Source of the DNA: Moritella sp. 24
GTDB lineage: Bacteria > Pseudomonadota > Gammaproteobacteria > Enterobacterales > Moritellaceae
DNA: 64,000 nucleotides
NCBI RefSeq assembly: GCF_018219155.1
Contig: NZ_CP056123.1
Span: 3,605,505 to 3,669,504, forward strand
Direction of reading: 5' to 3'
Below, piece after piece: positions 37,726-53,481 of this stretch. Each line of letters starts with the position of its first letter. Position 1 is the first letter of the stretch. The notes beneath the pieces are model-generated. The model was not told the DNA's origin and did not search any database. It worked only from the letters and a program-made list of their open reading frames with translations. Position numbers and translations under genes: made by a program.

Positions 37726-37992
37726 CTACTTACACTCGCCTTCAGAGTAGCCACGAACTGTAGTATCAGAACAGGCACCACATGCGTTGCCGAACGTCTT
37801 TAATTCACCCGACTCAGTAGTACCACACACGGGACGGTAATCCATCGTACACATTTGTGGGCGTTCATCCGGACAACTATTACTGTAACTCGGTAATGTT
37901 GGTAATGGCTTTGCTGTTTCAGCGGTTGTTTCAGTGTTACTACAGCCAGCTAATCCAAATACAGTTAATGCTAATAAAATTGTTTTTTTCAT
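37726..37992 (-). CDS. Small Kazal-type lipoprotein
   Basis: An 88-residue lipoprotein: MKKTILLALTVFGLAGC is a lipoprotein signal with acylated Cys17. The mature part carries six cysteines in a Kazal pattern (CPDERPQMC ... YRPVCGTTESG ... FGNACGACSD ... GEC), the fold of many serine-protease inhibitors. GGGA lies 8 bp upstream of the ATG. Inhibition of an external protease is the family inference; the P1 residue and target are not known. Confidence 0.85.
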   Translation of the reverse strand: MKKTILLALTVFGLAGCSNTETTAETAKPLPTLPSYSNSCPDERPQMCTMDYRPVCGTTESGELKTFGNACGACSDTTVRGYSEGECK

Positions 37993-38100
37993 TTTAAATC
38001 CCTGCTAATTACTTATTGTTATGTTTACTTAATGTCTATTTCTTATTTCATGTTCACTGCTTACTCTAAACGGCTATTCAGCATGACGACTTATTTGAAT

Positions 38101-39573
38101 CTAAAGCAGCGGATTAAATAAATAAAATAGGCTTTCTAAAAATCGTTGTAATCGACTTCGCTGTCGCCACTGAGTTAAACAAACTTTATGTGAGTGCGCT
38201 ATATAGGATAGCTGCAATTGATAGAGCTCGGCAATAAAAGGTGATTGATCGATAAGTAAGGTCACTTCAAAATTCAACCAAAAACTGCGCTTATCTAAAT
38301 TAACCGTCCCCACTAAACACAACTCGTTATCTACCAGAATACTTTTAGTATGCAGTAAACCATTTTGATATTGATATATCTCGACCCCACAAACTAATAA
38401 CTCATCGAAAAAACCTTTACACGCATAGTCAACCATACGCGAATCATTCTTCGCTGGTAAAATTATTTGCACTTTAACACCGCGAGCACTGGCCGTTTTA
38501 AGAGCAGCTTGCAGTGCTTCATCTGGAACAAAATAAGGCGTCGTTAAAATTAATGATTTTTTCGCTAAATAAATGGCAGAAACCAACACTTGATGAATAT
38601 TATCATCATCAAAATAAGGCCCTGATGGTATCACTTGCACTTGGCTTTGCTCGGTAAATATCGCACTGTTCTTACACTTAGAAGCCGTAGTATCGACTAA
38701 ACTATCTCCTGTTTCCATCTCCCAATCCCACTCAAGTAATGCGCGTGTGATTGGGATAATAGGGCCTTGCATACGGATCATAATATCAACCCATCCACCA
38801 ACCCCTGCGTTTTGTTTAAACACATCCGGATCAACAAGGTTCATACTGCCAGTATAGCCAACATGACTATCAATCGTGATTAGCTTGCGGTGCATACGTA
38901 AATCTTGACGATGAAAAAATATCCGCATAGGTCCCACTGGTAACACTTCAATAAGATGAATACCAGCTTGCTTGAAACGCTTAGGCCAATGGCTTTTAAA
39001 GAATTGAGAGCTCCCGACAGAATCCAACATAATGCGACAATCAACACCTCGTTTCGCGGCATCAATTAACGCTAACGCGACATTATCCGCTTTACCACCT
39101 ATCGACCATATGTAAAATTCCATATAAACGACTTGTGTTGCGCTTTTAATATCTGCTGTTATTTGCTCAAGAATACAATGAGGTTTGGTTAACAATGTCA
39201 GCTGATTACCAGTCACTGCAGGCATTTGAAAACGACCGTAGATCAGTTCACGTAATGGGGTAACTAAACTGCTGACATTATTATCAGCTTTAACATTGTA
39301 TGGTTCTGCACACTGGTTAATTCGTGTAGTGAAAGGTTCGAGCATGGCTTCAGCTCGTTGCACTCTTTTCTTACCTAAGTACAACTCGCCAAAAATAACA
39401 TACACAATAACGCCAGCAAACGGTAATGTATAAATTACCGATAGCCAGGCCAAAGAAATACTTGCTGAACGACGTTTAGTAATAACGCGAAACGACACTA
39501 ATACAATGATCACCGCATGCAAGAAAACTAACAGCAGGGTAATAAAATTAGTGAACGAATCCCAATTATACAT
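38101..39573 (-). CDS. cls: Cardiolipin synthase (phospholipase D family)
   Basis: Joins phosphatidylglycerol molecules, or phosphatidylglycerol and phosphatidylethanolamine, to form cardiolipin at the inner membrane. Two N-terminal membrane helices (about 9-31 and 41-62) are followed by two PLD domains with HKD motifs HRKLITIDSHVGYTGSMN and HTKSILVDNELCLVGTVNLD. At 490 residues it is close to ClsA (486). The ATG at 39573 overlaps the arcB stop by 8 bp, implying translational coupling. The in-frame TTG at 39585 is less likely. Confidence 0.92.
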   Translation of the reverse strand: MYNWDSFTNFITLLLVFLHAVIIVLVSFRVITKRRSASISLAWLSVIYTLPFAGVIVYVIFGELYLGKKRVQRAEAMLEPFTTRINQCAEPYNVKADNNVSSLVTPLRELIYGRFQMPAVTGNQLTLLTKPHCILEQITADIKSATQVVYMEFYIWSIGGKADNVALALIDAAKRGVDCRIMLDSVGSSQFFKSHWPKRFKQAGIHLIEVLPVGPMRIFFHRQDLRMHRKLITIDSHVGYTGSMNLVDPDVFKQNAGVGGWVDIMIRMQGPIIPITRALLEWDWEMETGDSLVDTTASKCKNSAIFTEQSQVQVIPSGPYFDDDNIHQVLVSAIYLAKKSLILTTPYFVPDEALQAALKTASARGVKVQIILPAKNDSRMVDYACKGFFDELLVCGVEIYQYQNGLLHTKSILVDNELCLVGTVNLDKRSFWLNFEVTLLIDQSPFIAELYQLQLSYIAHSHKVCLTQWRQRSRLQRFLESLFYLFNPLL

Positions 39574-41914
39574 CTTGATTCTCAATCCAAGTTTTCAAAC
39601 GCTTAATATCATGCAGGTATTCAGTATTAATCTGCTCAACCCAATCATCAATGTTCTCCCACCATGTCGGCTGTTCCGGTGACTGTGCGAGTTGTGATAC
39701 CTGCTGTATTCTCGTTAAACCAATAGAGCCAGCTGCACCTTTGATTTTATGGGCTTCGTCAACGATAGCATCTTGATCACGAGCCGTTAATGTACTATTC
39801 AATATTGCTAAATAGCTCGGCATGGTTTGTTCAAACAGACGAACACTTTGCAGTAATAAATCTTTACCTAATGTATCAAGATATTGTTGTAATAAATCAA
39901 TATCAAGATATTCAACTAACATCTCTTGTTCGCCAGCGAACGCATCAGCCGTATAATTAACATTAGGGGCTTCGCCTTGCTCAACACTGCTTAATAAGCG
40001 ACTAATCACCCCAGTAACGGCATTGATAGAAAGGGGTTTGCTAATCGCGTCATCCATGCCTTTTTCAATATATTCTTGGCGATTATTAATCACATTAGCA
40101 GTCAGTGCGACAACAGGAGGTAGTTCTAGAGCCGGATTATCACGTAATATTTTTATAATTTCAAAGCCGGAAATATCAGGTAAATTAATATCCAAGAAAA
40201 TTAAATCATAATGATTATTCTCTGCCATGCTGATCGCACTACGACCATCAATAGCTACCTCAACTGTATGACCCAATTTATTTAAAATCGCAGTACAAAC
40301 GGTGACGTTTAACTCAATATCTTCAACCAATAAGACAGACAGTGACACTTGTTCACTTGCAGCAAGTTCATTGCTCTGTAAACTTTCGACCCCATCTACA
40401 TCAAATTCAATGGTAAAGCAGCTCCCTTCGCCTAGCTCACTACTCACCCAAATATCACCACCCATTGCCGTCATCAAACTTTTTGCAACAGAGAGGCCAA
40501 TACCCGTGCCCGTTGCTCGTTTACTGCCTTGCTCTTGGTAGTACATTGCGAATATCTTATCTTGGCCTTCTGCCGAAATACCAATACCAGAATCTTCAAC
40601 TTCAAAGGTTAAACCAATTCGATTTCCCTCTTCTTCACTGGTAAATACCCGAATACTCACTTGACCTGAATCGGTAAATTTCACCGCATTTGATACAAGA
40701 TTCCATAAAACTTGGCGTAATCTCGTTCCATCTGCATTAATAAAGTCTGGGATATCACCAAACACATCAAACTCTAAAACAAGCCCTTTTTGTTCAGCCT
40801 GGAGTAATGCGAGAGTTTTTATATCGTTGAGGAAACTTCGAAATTCTATCGGTTGGTTTACGATCTCAAATTTACGGCGATCAAACTTATCTAAATCGAT
40901 AATATCATTAAAAATATTACCCATTGTTTGCGCGCTAACATAGATCGTATTCAAATGCTGGCGCTGCTCATCATTAAGCGGGCCGTCCAATAAAATTCGA
41001 CTTAGTCCAACAACACCATTTAACGGGGTGCGTAATTCATGGCTAATGGTTGAAATAAACGTCGTTTTATCTCGGCTGGCTTTCTCTAATGCATCTTGAT
41101 ATTTTTTACGTTCGGTAATGTCTCGTCCATAACCCAATACGCCGATATATTCATTTCGCTGCCCAAAGAAAGGAACTTTCCGTAATTCAAAGCATGCCTT
41201 ATGGCCATCAGGATACGTCAACCATTGTTCATAGGTTTCAGGTAACTGCGTGTTTAATACCACTTTATCTGTTGCTGCAAATTTAGCAGCGATTTCAGTG
41301 TCGTACAAATCAAAAGGCGTCAAACCGATCAGCTCTTTTTCAATTTTACCCGTCAGCGCTTCCATCGCGAGATTACACCCTGAAAAACGTCCGACTTCAT
41401 TACTGTAATAAACCAAATCCGGTGAACTATCGATAAATGAGCGCACTAATGCAGAACGTTCCTCTACGACTAATTGCGCCTGTTCACGCTGAAAAACTTC
41501 ATTTTCTAGGTCTTTAAATGCTTGATTCCTGTCTGCCTCAGCCTTTTTACGCTCTTCAAACTCATCATTCAGTTCAATCAGATTGACTTGTAATTCTTGC
41601 TGTAGTTGCAAGTCACGTGCCCGCACTTCTTGCAGTTTGTACACCATTTTACTTAAGCGTTTTCGAGAGTCTTCAAGTTGCTGAACGACGATAGAGAGAA
41701 AAAATACCACCCAAGGTGTGACAACAATTGCAAATAAAATAGCTGCATACAAATCGTCAAGTTTAACCTGACCACGCAGAATATAATTGATACTTGCTTG
41801 AATAGTAATAGAAAAGAAAATAACCGTTGCGGCAGAGAGAATACTAAATCGAATAACACCCAATTTAGTGAGCATATCAACATAGTATTGAGCCCAAGCT
41901 CTGATTTTCATCAT
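39566..41914 (-). CDS. arcB: Aerobic respiration control sensor kinase ArcB
   Basis: A 782-residue hybrid histidine kinase (E. coli 778) that senses the quinone redox state and phosphorylates ArcA. Order: two N-terminal membrane helices, a leucine-rich linker, a PAS domain holding the two redox cysteines (RFSGCNLAM and GHKACFEL, matching E. coli Cys180 and Cys241), the H1 domain (STISHELRTPLNG), the kinase ATPase, a receiver (LIFLDINLPD), and an Hpt domain (EAHKIKGAAGS). Both redox cysteines are present. arcA is not in the window. It is preceded by a diguanylate cyclase gene and overlapped by cls. Start at either of two adjacent ATG codons. Confidence 0.97.
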   Translation of the reverse strand: MMKIRAWAQYYVDMLTKLGVIRFSILSAATVIFFSITIQASINYILRGQVKLDDLYAAILFAIVVTPWVVFFLSIVVQQLEDSRKRLSKMVYKLQEVRARDLQLQQELQVNLIELNDEFEERKKAEADRNQAFKDLENEVFQREQAQLVVEERSALVRSFIDSSPDLVYYSNEVGRFSGCNLAMEALTGKIEKELIGLTPFDLYDTEIAAKFAATDKVVLNTQLPETYEQWLTYPDGHKACFELRKVPFFGQRNEYIGVLGYGRDITERKKYQDALEKASRDKTTFISTISHELRTPLNGVVGLSRILLDGPLNDEQRQHLNTIYVSAQTMGNIFNDIIDLDKFDRRKFEIVNQPIEFRSFLNDIKTLALLQAEQKGLVLEFDVFGDIPDFINADGTRLRQVLWNLVSNAVKFTDSGQVSIRVFTSEEEGNRIGLTFEVEDSGIGISAEGQDKIFAMYYQEQGSKRATGTGIGLSVAKSLMTAMGGDIWVSSELGEGSCFTIEFDVDGVESLQSNELAASEQVSLSVLLVEDIELNVTVCTAILNKLGHTVEVAIDGRSAISMAENNHYDLIFLDINLPDISGFEIIKILRDNPALELPPVVALTANVINNRQEYIEKGMDDAISKPLSINAVTGVISRLLSSVEQGEAPNVNYTADAFAGEQEMLVEYLDIDLLQQYLDTLGKDLLLQSVRLFEQTMPSYLAILNSTLTARDQDAIVDEAHKIKGAAGSIGLTRIQQVSQLAQSPEQPTWWENIDDWVEQINTEYLHDIKRLKTWIENQDV

Positions 41915-42004
41915 GGTGTACCCATATTAACAAAATTATCTAGATAATTAATAATATACGATAGGTTATAAGCAAACCACAGGAAAATTAAGCTTTTAAT
42001 AAAT

Positions 42005-43870
42005 CTAGGATTTTAGTAAGTCAAAATTTAATTCTGCCATCTCCTGATCATGCCCTTTTTCTGCATAGACACAATACTGATTACGCCCATTCTCCTTCGC
42101 CATATAAAGCGCCTTATCAGAATGTTCAAGTAATAGCGCCTCTGAGCTTTCATGTTCAGGACACATACTCGCGATACCAATACTCAAGGTGACATGTTTG
42201 GCTGCTTTAGAATAAGCATGTTCAATCGCTAACCCTTGAACCGCCTTAATAATTTTATTCGCAAGGCGAATCGCACCTTCTTCATCAGTATTAGGTAAAA
42301 TGACCGCAAACTCTTCGCCACCATAACGAGCGACTAAATCTGCACCACGATGTACTTGGTCATTCATGACTTGCGCGATTTTAGCCAATACAATATCACC
42401 CATAGGATGACCATAATTATCATTATACAATTTGAAACTATCAACATCGCAGAACAACAACGACATCTGTTTTATTTCACGATGATGCGTTGACCAATAA
42501 TGCTGTAATTTCGTATCAAAGGTACGTCTATTCGCAATTTTAGTCAGTTGATCAACAGAACTAAGCTCATCAAACTTTTCAATCGCCTGCTCAAGATCAT
42601 ACTCAATACGCTTACGTTCGGTCAAATCCCGATAAACGATTAAAATACCATTCTCGCCATTGGTATGATTCACATAACGCTGTTTACATATTTCATACCA
42701 ACGAGGTTCCTGATCCGCTAAATGCAATAATTCTTCATAACGAACCGACTTGCCATCTAAGAGTAGTTGATTTTCTTGCTCTAATAACCACACTTTTTTG
42801 TCTTGATTAAGTAATAGCGTCCTATCCATACCAATTAAATCGGCATGTTCCACACCAAGCACTTCACAATAACCAAGATTAGCACCAACGTATTTGCCAT
42901 CTCCATTCATAAAGGCAACGGGATCTGGCGTCGCATTAATCACCGAGTTGAGTAAACTATTATGACGACTCAACTCAGCCTCAATACGCAGATGCTCACC
43001 ATTTTCATTAAGTAAGCGTTCATTAAGTTCCATCACTTCGGTTAAGTCGTTCGATACCGTTAAAATAGCGACTATTTTTTTATGCTCGTCATATAGTGGA
43101 TATTTCATCGTTTGTAATAAAATATTATTGTCGTCAGCGGTATTCCATTCCTCATATTCCTGTATATCACCAGCCACAACCGCTTTCTCATAAGATTTGA
43201 TCTGTTCTATCTTGGACGAACTATAAAAATCATGCTCAAAGTGACCGCTAACTTGCTCTACTGATTGACCAAATTGAGCCGCCCACGACGGTGAACAATT
43301 GAGAATTAATCCATCTAGTGTTTTGATATGGACAAAAGCTGAATTAGAAGAAAATAAATTATTGACGATTTGCCCGTCGACATCCCAAGGGGAAATAGCT
43401 GAAGAGTTAGTGCCAATATGATCGATTTGACATAACCAAGCTCGACGTCTTTGGTAATTTATTTGTACAGCACTAAAGCGTAATGTTTTCTTTAATTGTT
43501 TGATGTGAAAAACATCTGTGGTTATCGCCGTTTGTTCAGCTAGATGCGATAAGCGTTCGAAACAACACTGGGCAACGATATGGCTAGTATTGCTATTTTC
43601 TTGATCGAATATGTCAGTAATAGCAGTGTTAGAATAAAGTATCGAACCTTTTTTAACATCGAGAACAAGTGTAGGTGTGGCGGAAAATGTCAGTAATGAT
43701 TTACACGTTTTGAGTCTGCGCACGAGCGTTAAAATAACAAGCAGGCTAATTAATAGCACTGTAATGACTAACCAAAGCGTGATCGTAAGAGAGGCATTTG
43801 TTGATAATTCAGTAATAGCCTGCCACCAATTTAATATTGGTTTCATCAAATATTGATAATTTACGTCCAT
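42005..43870 (-). CDS. Membrane diguanylate cyclase with PAS sensors
   Basis: Makes cyclic di-GMP from GTP. The N-terminal membrane helix TLWLVITVLLISLLVILTL precedes two or three PAS-like segments (about 180-290 and 310-430, the latter ending in the typical IVYRDLTERKRIEYDL) and a C-terminal GGDEF domain. The active site is intact, RYGGEEF near residue 517, and the allosteric inhibition I-site RGAD lies five residues before it. I chose the ATG at 43870; an in-frame ATG at 43906 adds 12 residues. It ends 90 bp before arcB, so the three genes may form one operon. Confidence 0.9.
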   Translation of the reverse strand: MDVNYQYLMKPILNWWQAITELSTNASLTITLWLVITVLLISLLVILTLVRRLKTCKSLLTFSATPTLVLDVKKGSILYSNTAITDIFDQENSNTSHIVAQCCFERLSHLAEQTAITTDVFHIKQLKKTLRFSAVQINYQRRRAWLCQIDHIGTNSSAISPWDVDGQIVNNLFSSNSAFVHIKTLDGLILNCSPSWAAQFGQSVEQVSGHFEHDFYSSSKIEQIKSYEKAVVAGDIQEYEEWNTADDNNILLQTMKYPLYDEHKKIVAILTVSNDLTEVMELNERLLNENGEHLRIEAELSRHNSLLNSVINATPDPVAFMNGDGKYVGANLGYCEVLGVEHADLIGMDRTLLLNQDKKVWLLEQENQLLLDGKSVRYEELLHLADQEPRWYEICKQRYVNHTNGENGILIVYRDLTERKRIEYDLEQAIEKFDELSSVDQLTKIANRRTFDTKLQHYWSTHHREIKQMSLLFCDVDSFKLYNDNYGHPMGDIVLAKIAQVMNDQVHRGADLVARYGGEEFAVILPNTDEEGAIRLANKIIKAVQGLAIEHAYSKAAKHVTLSIGIASMCPEHESSEALLLEHSDKALYMAKENGRNQYCVYAEKGHDQEMAELNFDLLKS

Positions 43871-44392
43871 ATCTTCGCCCAAGATCCATCTCACACAGAT
43901 GACCATACAACACCAAAATCAAATCTCTGTAAAGCAGTTATGATGAAAACTACCGCAGCCACCCATTTTTGTTTTACATACTTTAGTACCAGATAACATA
44001 AACCTGCTAAATCAGCACATTACATTGAACTTAGACAATATATCGCGCATAACAACACAAATAACAGATCAAACAACCCAAATAAATCACACAATGTCAT
44101 ATTATCAAAATTAAAAACTAAATTTTGAGTAATCCTCAGCATTTTGGGCAGTTTATTATCCAATGCCAAAACAAATGGCCCATTTACATGAAAAGGTGAT
44201 AAGTAGCTCAGAATACATTTTTAGATTGACCTAAGTGTTAATTCTGGTAAATTTGGCAGGTTAGCCAATTTTCGGCTTTTGGAAACTTTAACGATTTATC
44301 TATTTTTGTATGTATTTTGTACCTGTGAGTAGACGCTCAATTGGGTTTACATAGTTTGTAATTTAGTGAATTGAATGCAAGGGAGAAGTGCA
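43871..44392 (+). promoter_or_regulatory. gltB upstream region
   Basis: About 520 bp without a convincing gene, divergent between the diguanylate cyclase and gltB. TTGACC (44226-44231) and TAAATT (44248-44253), 16 bp apart, could be a gltBD promoter giving a leader of about 130 nt. Several T/A-rich stretches could bind Lrp, the known gltBDF activator, but I cannot place a site. No riboswitch is recognised. Confidence 0.25.
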
Positions 44393-50292
<5,900 letters not shown>

Positions 50293-50381
50293 ATATAAAA
50301 GATTTAGACGTTTAAGCCACGGATAATATGAAACGATTAATCGAACACATTTAGTTAATCGTATACATTACATATCTAATT

Positions 50382-50418
50382 AAAAACGCTAGCATTAATT
50401 GTGCTAGCGTTTTTTTAT
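50382..50418 (+). terminator. Rho-independent terminator after gltBD
   Basis: A perfect 13-bp inverted repeat AAAAACGCTAGCA / TGCTAGCGTTTTT with a 7-nt loop, followed by T. A second hairpin upstream (ACGATTAA 50333-50340 and TTAATCGT 50355-50362) may be a processing or pausing structure. Confidence 0.93.
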
Positions 50419-50523
50419 TCATTATTTTCCACTATCAAAAACGATAATATATTTAATTACCTACTTATTTTTTGTATCATGTCAGTCATTTTAAGATATG
50501 AAAGGGCCCAGTACTTGGTCATA

Positions 50524-51759
50524 ATGAATTCGTTTAATCCCTTAACAACAGCTAAATTAAAGTTAGTTGTTGTCAGTATCACGCTCACTTTTATCTGTAC
50601 GACATTCAGCGTACCGAGCTTTGCTGCGCAAGAGATAATCTTAGGCGATTACATTAAAACAGAAGTGCCTGAGACGCCTAGCGAAGTAACCCCCTCGAAT
50701 ACCAATATTACAGAGAATACAGACGCAATTACCACCACTGAAAACAGCCAAGAAATTATACTCGCAGATAGCTTAGGCATCGATGAGGATTGGATTTGGT
50801 TAAAATCAGGGGAGTTCTTAATTGGTAACATCGAAGATCTCTATGATGAAAAGCTCGCGTTTGACAGCGATGATCTCGGTGATTTAAAAATTAAATGGTC
50901 TGATATTAGTCGTATCAATAGCCGTCAATTATTTACGATCCGTACTGTAAATGGAGGGGTGATTACCGGCACCATCGCGCTTGAAGATGGTGTTCTCATC
51001 ATCAGCAACAATCGTCAGCATAAAATTCAACAAGAAGAACTCATGACGCTGATTTCAGGTGCCGAGACAGAAGGAAATATCTGGAAAGGTAAAGTAACCT
51101 TTGGTGCTAATCTCAGTTCAGGTAATACCAATAAGCTTGAATACAATACCAATGCAGAGCTTTCTCGTCACACCACAACGTCACGTATTAAAACCTCATA
51201 CACAGCCATTATCGGTGAAACGAATAATGTTCAAACAGACGAAAATCACCGTTTTTTAATGACGTATGATGTCTATAGCGACAAGGATCTCTTTTTTAGA
51301 CCGATTGATTTAAGTTTATACCGCGACCCATTACAAAATGTAAGCAACCGAATAAATCTTGGTATGGGTGTGGGTTATCAATTCATTGACGATGGTGATC
51401 AAGAACTAGAGATGAACTTAGGTCCCTCTTATCTGTACACTAAATATGAGTATGCTGACGCACAATTAAACAATAGTGACTCTAGCTTAGCGGTATCCCT
51501 TACTATTGATTATGAACGAGAAATTCATGACAAAATTGACTTTGAAGTGAGTTATAAAATAACAGCAACAGAATCAGAACTCGGTGGCAATTTACAAAAT
51601 ACTAAATTAAATTTTGATATTGAACTTACTGATGTACTTGATTTTGATATCTCCTTTTTCTGGGACAGAGTAAATAACCCACTACAAGATATTAATGGTG
51701 ATCAACTAGAAAAAAATGACTTTAGAATTGCGTTTGGCTTAGGTGTTTCTTTTAACTAA
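50524..51759 (+). CDS. DUF481-family outer-membrane protein
   Basis: A 411-residue outer-membrane protein. The ATG at 50524 is chosen because it gives a proper signal peptide (ending SFAAQ); in-frame starts upstream overlap the gltBD terminator. Residues about 90-175 form an acidic region with a repeated switch-like DISRINSRQLFTIRT strand. Residues about 185-411 are a DUF481 beta-barrel (FGANLSSGNTNKLEYNTNAEL, YQFIDDGDQELEMNLGPSY), ending SFN. E. coli YdiY, called salt-induced, is a related protein with only the barrel; function is unproven. Confidence 0.85.
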   Translation: MNSFNPLTTAKLKLVVVSITLTFICTTFSVPSFAAQEIILGDYIKTEVPETPSEVTPSNTNITENTDAITTTENSQEIILADSLGIDEDWIWLKSGEFLIGNIEDLYDEKLAFDSDDLGDLKIKWSDISRINSRQLFTIRTVNGGVITGTIALEDGVLIISNNRQHKIQQEELMTLISGAETEGNIWKGKVTFGANLSSGNTNKLEYNTNAELSRHTTTSRIKTSYTAIIGETNNVQTDENHRFLMTYDVYSDKDLFFRPIDLSLYRDPLQNVSNRINLGMGVGYQFIDDGDQELEMNLGPSYLYTKYEYADAQLNNSDSSLAVSLTIDYEREIHDKIDFEVSYKITATESELGGNLQNTKLNFDIELTDVLDFDISFFWDRVNNPLQDINGDQLEKNDFRIAFGLGVSFN

Positions 51760-51835
51760 TACCTTAACGAAGAATTAATACCACAAGAAAACTGTGCTAG
51801 CATAGTGCCTTTAAAGAAATAGATTAGAGACGACG

Positions 51836-52531
51836 ATGAAAATAGGTATTATTGGTGCAATGGAGCAGGAAGTTGAGATCCTGCGTGAGCAACTAGACAA
51901 CGTAACAACATTTACTCAAGCTGGTTGTGAGTATTATAGCGGGTCACTTGCTGGTCATGATGTGATTTTAAGTAAATCAGGTATTGGTAAAGTTGCAGCA
52001 GCCGTAGCAACAACACTACTACTTGAGCATTACAAACCAGATTACATCATCAACACAGGTTCTGCTGGCGGTTACGATAAAGCGCTTAAAGTTGGCGATG
52101 TTGTTATCTCAAGTGAAGTTCGTCATCACGACGTTGATTTAACTGTATTTGGTTACGAAATGGGTCAATGTGCACAGAAACCTGCTGCATTTATCCCTGA
52201 TACACGTCTTGTTGAAGCGGCTAAAAAAGCAATCTCAGCAGACAGCGACATTAAAACTATCGAAGGTCTAATTTGTACTGGCGATAGCTTTATGTGTGAT
52301 CCTAAGAAAGTGGAAGAAGCACGTGTTAACTTCCCTACAATGGCCGCTGTAGAAATGGAAGCAGCAGCAATTGCACAAACATGTCACCAGTTTGACGTAC
52401 CATTTGTTGTTATTCGTTCATTATCTGATATCGCAGGTAAAGAATCTCCAACGTCATTTGAAGAATACCTCGTTGTTGCAGCTAAAAACTCATCAGCAAT
52501 GGTAGTAAACATGTTGCACGAGTTAAAGTAA
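51836..52531 (+). CDS. mtnN: 5'-methylthioadenosine/S-adenosylhomocysteine nucleosidase
   Basis: Cleaves adenine from methylthioadenosine and S-adenosylhomocysteine, feeding methionine salvage and, through LuxS, autoinducer-2. At 231 residues the catalytic residues are visible: Glu12 (MEQEVEIL), the purine-loop Glu in VEMEAAAIA, and the catalytic Asp in [15 protein letters not shown]. The gene order mtnN-cbiB-btuF matches Vibrio; there is a 1-bp gap to the next start. Confidence 0.96.
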   Translation: MKIGIIGAMEQEVEILREQLDNVTTFTQAGCEYYSGSLAGHDVILSKSGIGKVAAAVATTLLLEHYKPDYIINTGSAGGYDKALKVGDVVISSEVRHHDVDLTVFGYEMGQCAQKPAAFIPDTRLVEAAKKAISADSDIKTIEGLICTGDSFMCDPKKVEEARVNFPTMAAVEMEAAAIAQTCHQFDVPFVVIRSLSDIAGKESPTSFEEYLVVAAKNSSAMVVNMLHELK

Positions 52532-52532
52532 C

Positions 52533-53471
52533 ATGAATTTGGCCATGGATTGGACCAGTATGCAGTCAGTATTTATATTGCTGACTGCAATCATTATTGC
52601 ACGCTTACCCTTATGCCCTCCACGCTTTCATCCAACACAGCTATTAAATATCCTCTTTAGTGCAATCGCGCATAAAGTGAATAATGCCAAGCGTAGCCAT
52701 CAACAGCAATATATCGCCGGTAATCTTGCGATGATAACCATGCTCGGTTTAATACTGATCATTGCCGCCGTTATTCAGTTTATTGTCATTGAACCTATTC
52801 TATTTGAATTCGTATTATTACTGTGTTTATTACAATGGGAAAAGATTCACTTACCTGATGTGGATCTAGGCAACCTAGAAAAGCAAACAATTATCACGCA
52901 GATTCAATCGCGCACATTACGTGATTTAGACCAACTATCCTTACTCGGTTTACATAAAACCAGTATCGAAAATCTATGCCTACGTAATAGTTACCAATGG
53001 TTTGGAGTAATATTTTGGTATGCCAGTATGGGAATATGGGCTGCTATTATTTATCGGATAATCCAACTCATGGCACATAACTGGAATAGCAAACTGCCGA
53101 CGAACCACCACTTCGGACGCGCTCCAGCACTCATTTTAGACTGGTTATCAACGCCAACACATCTTCTTCTTGGCTGCACGCTACGTGGCTTACAGCGCTC
53201 AACGAGCTCGCTATCAACACTGAAGACACAAGCAAATCAATGGCATCATTTTAGCAGCGGCTTTTTATTAGCAAGTTTTGCTTATAGCCTAGCAGTACAA
53301 TTAGGTGGACCTCGGAAGTACCAAGGCGTAATGAACCGATTCTGTCAACTTGGTCACACCGAGAAAGTACAACGCGATGATATTCAGCGCGCCCAACAAA
53401 AATTAACCTTCGCTCTCTGTGTTTGGTTATGTTTTATCACCGCAATATATTTGCTTATCGCTATTAGCTAA
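52533..53471 (+). CDS. CbiB/CobD-family membrane protein
   Basis: A 312-residue protein with at least four hydrophobic helices (about 10-30, 62-98, 150-175, 285-310). The LGGPRKYQGVMNRFCQLG segment near the C-terminus is the signature of the CbiB/CobD adenosylcobinamide-phosphate synthase family. It sits between mtnN and btuF as in Vibrio. True adenosylcobinamide-phosphate synthesis would need other salvage genes, none in this window. It may be a divergent family member of the kind annotated only as a cobalamin biosynthesis protein. Confidence 0.8.
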   Translation: MNLAMDWTSMQSVFILLTAIIIARLPLCPPRFHPTQLLNILFSAIAHKVNNAKRSHQQQYIAGNLAMITMLGLILIIAAVIQFIVIEPILFEFVLLLCLLQWEKIHLPDVDLGNLEKQTIITQIQSRTLRDLDQLSLLGLHKTSIENLCLRNSYQWFGVIFWYASMGIWAAIIYRIIQLMAHNWNSKLPTNHHFGRAPALILDWLSTPTHLLLGCTLRGLQRSTSSLSTLKTQANQWHHFSSGFLLASFAYSLAVQLGGPRKYQGVMNRFCQLGHTEKVQRDDIQRAQQKLTFALCVWLCFITAIYLLIAIS

Positions 53472-53481
53472 ATGGTTTTTT

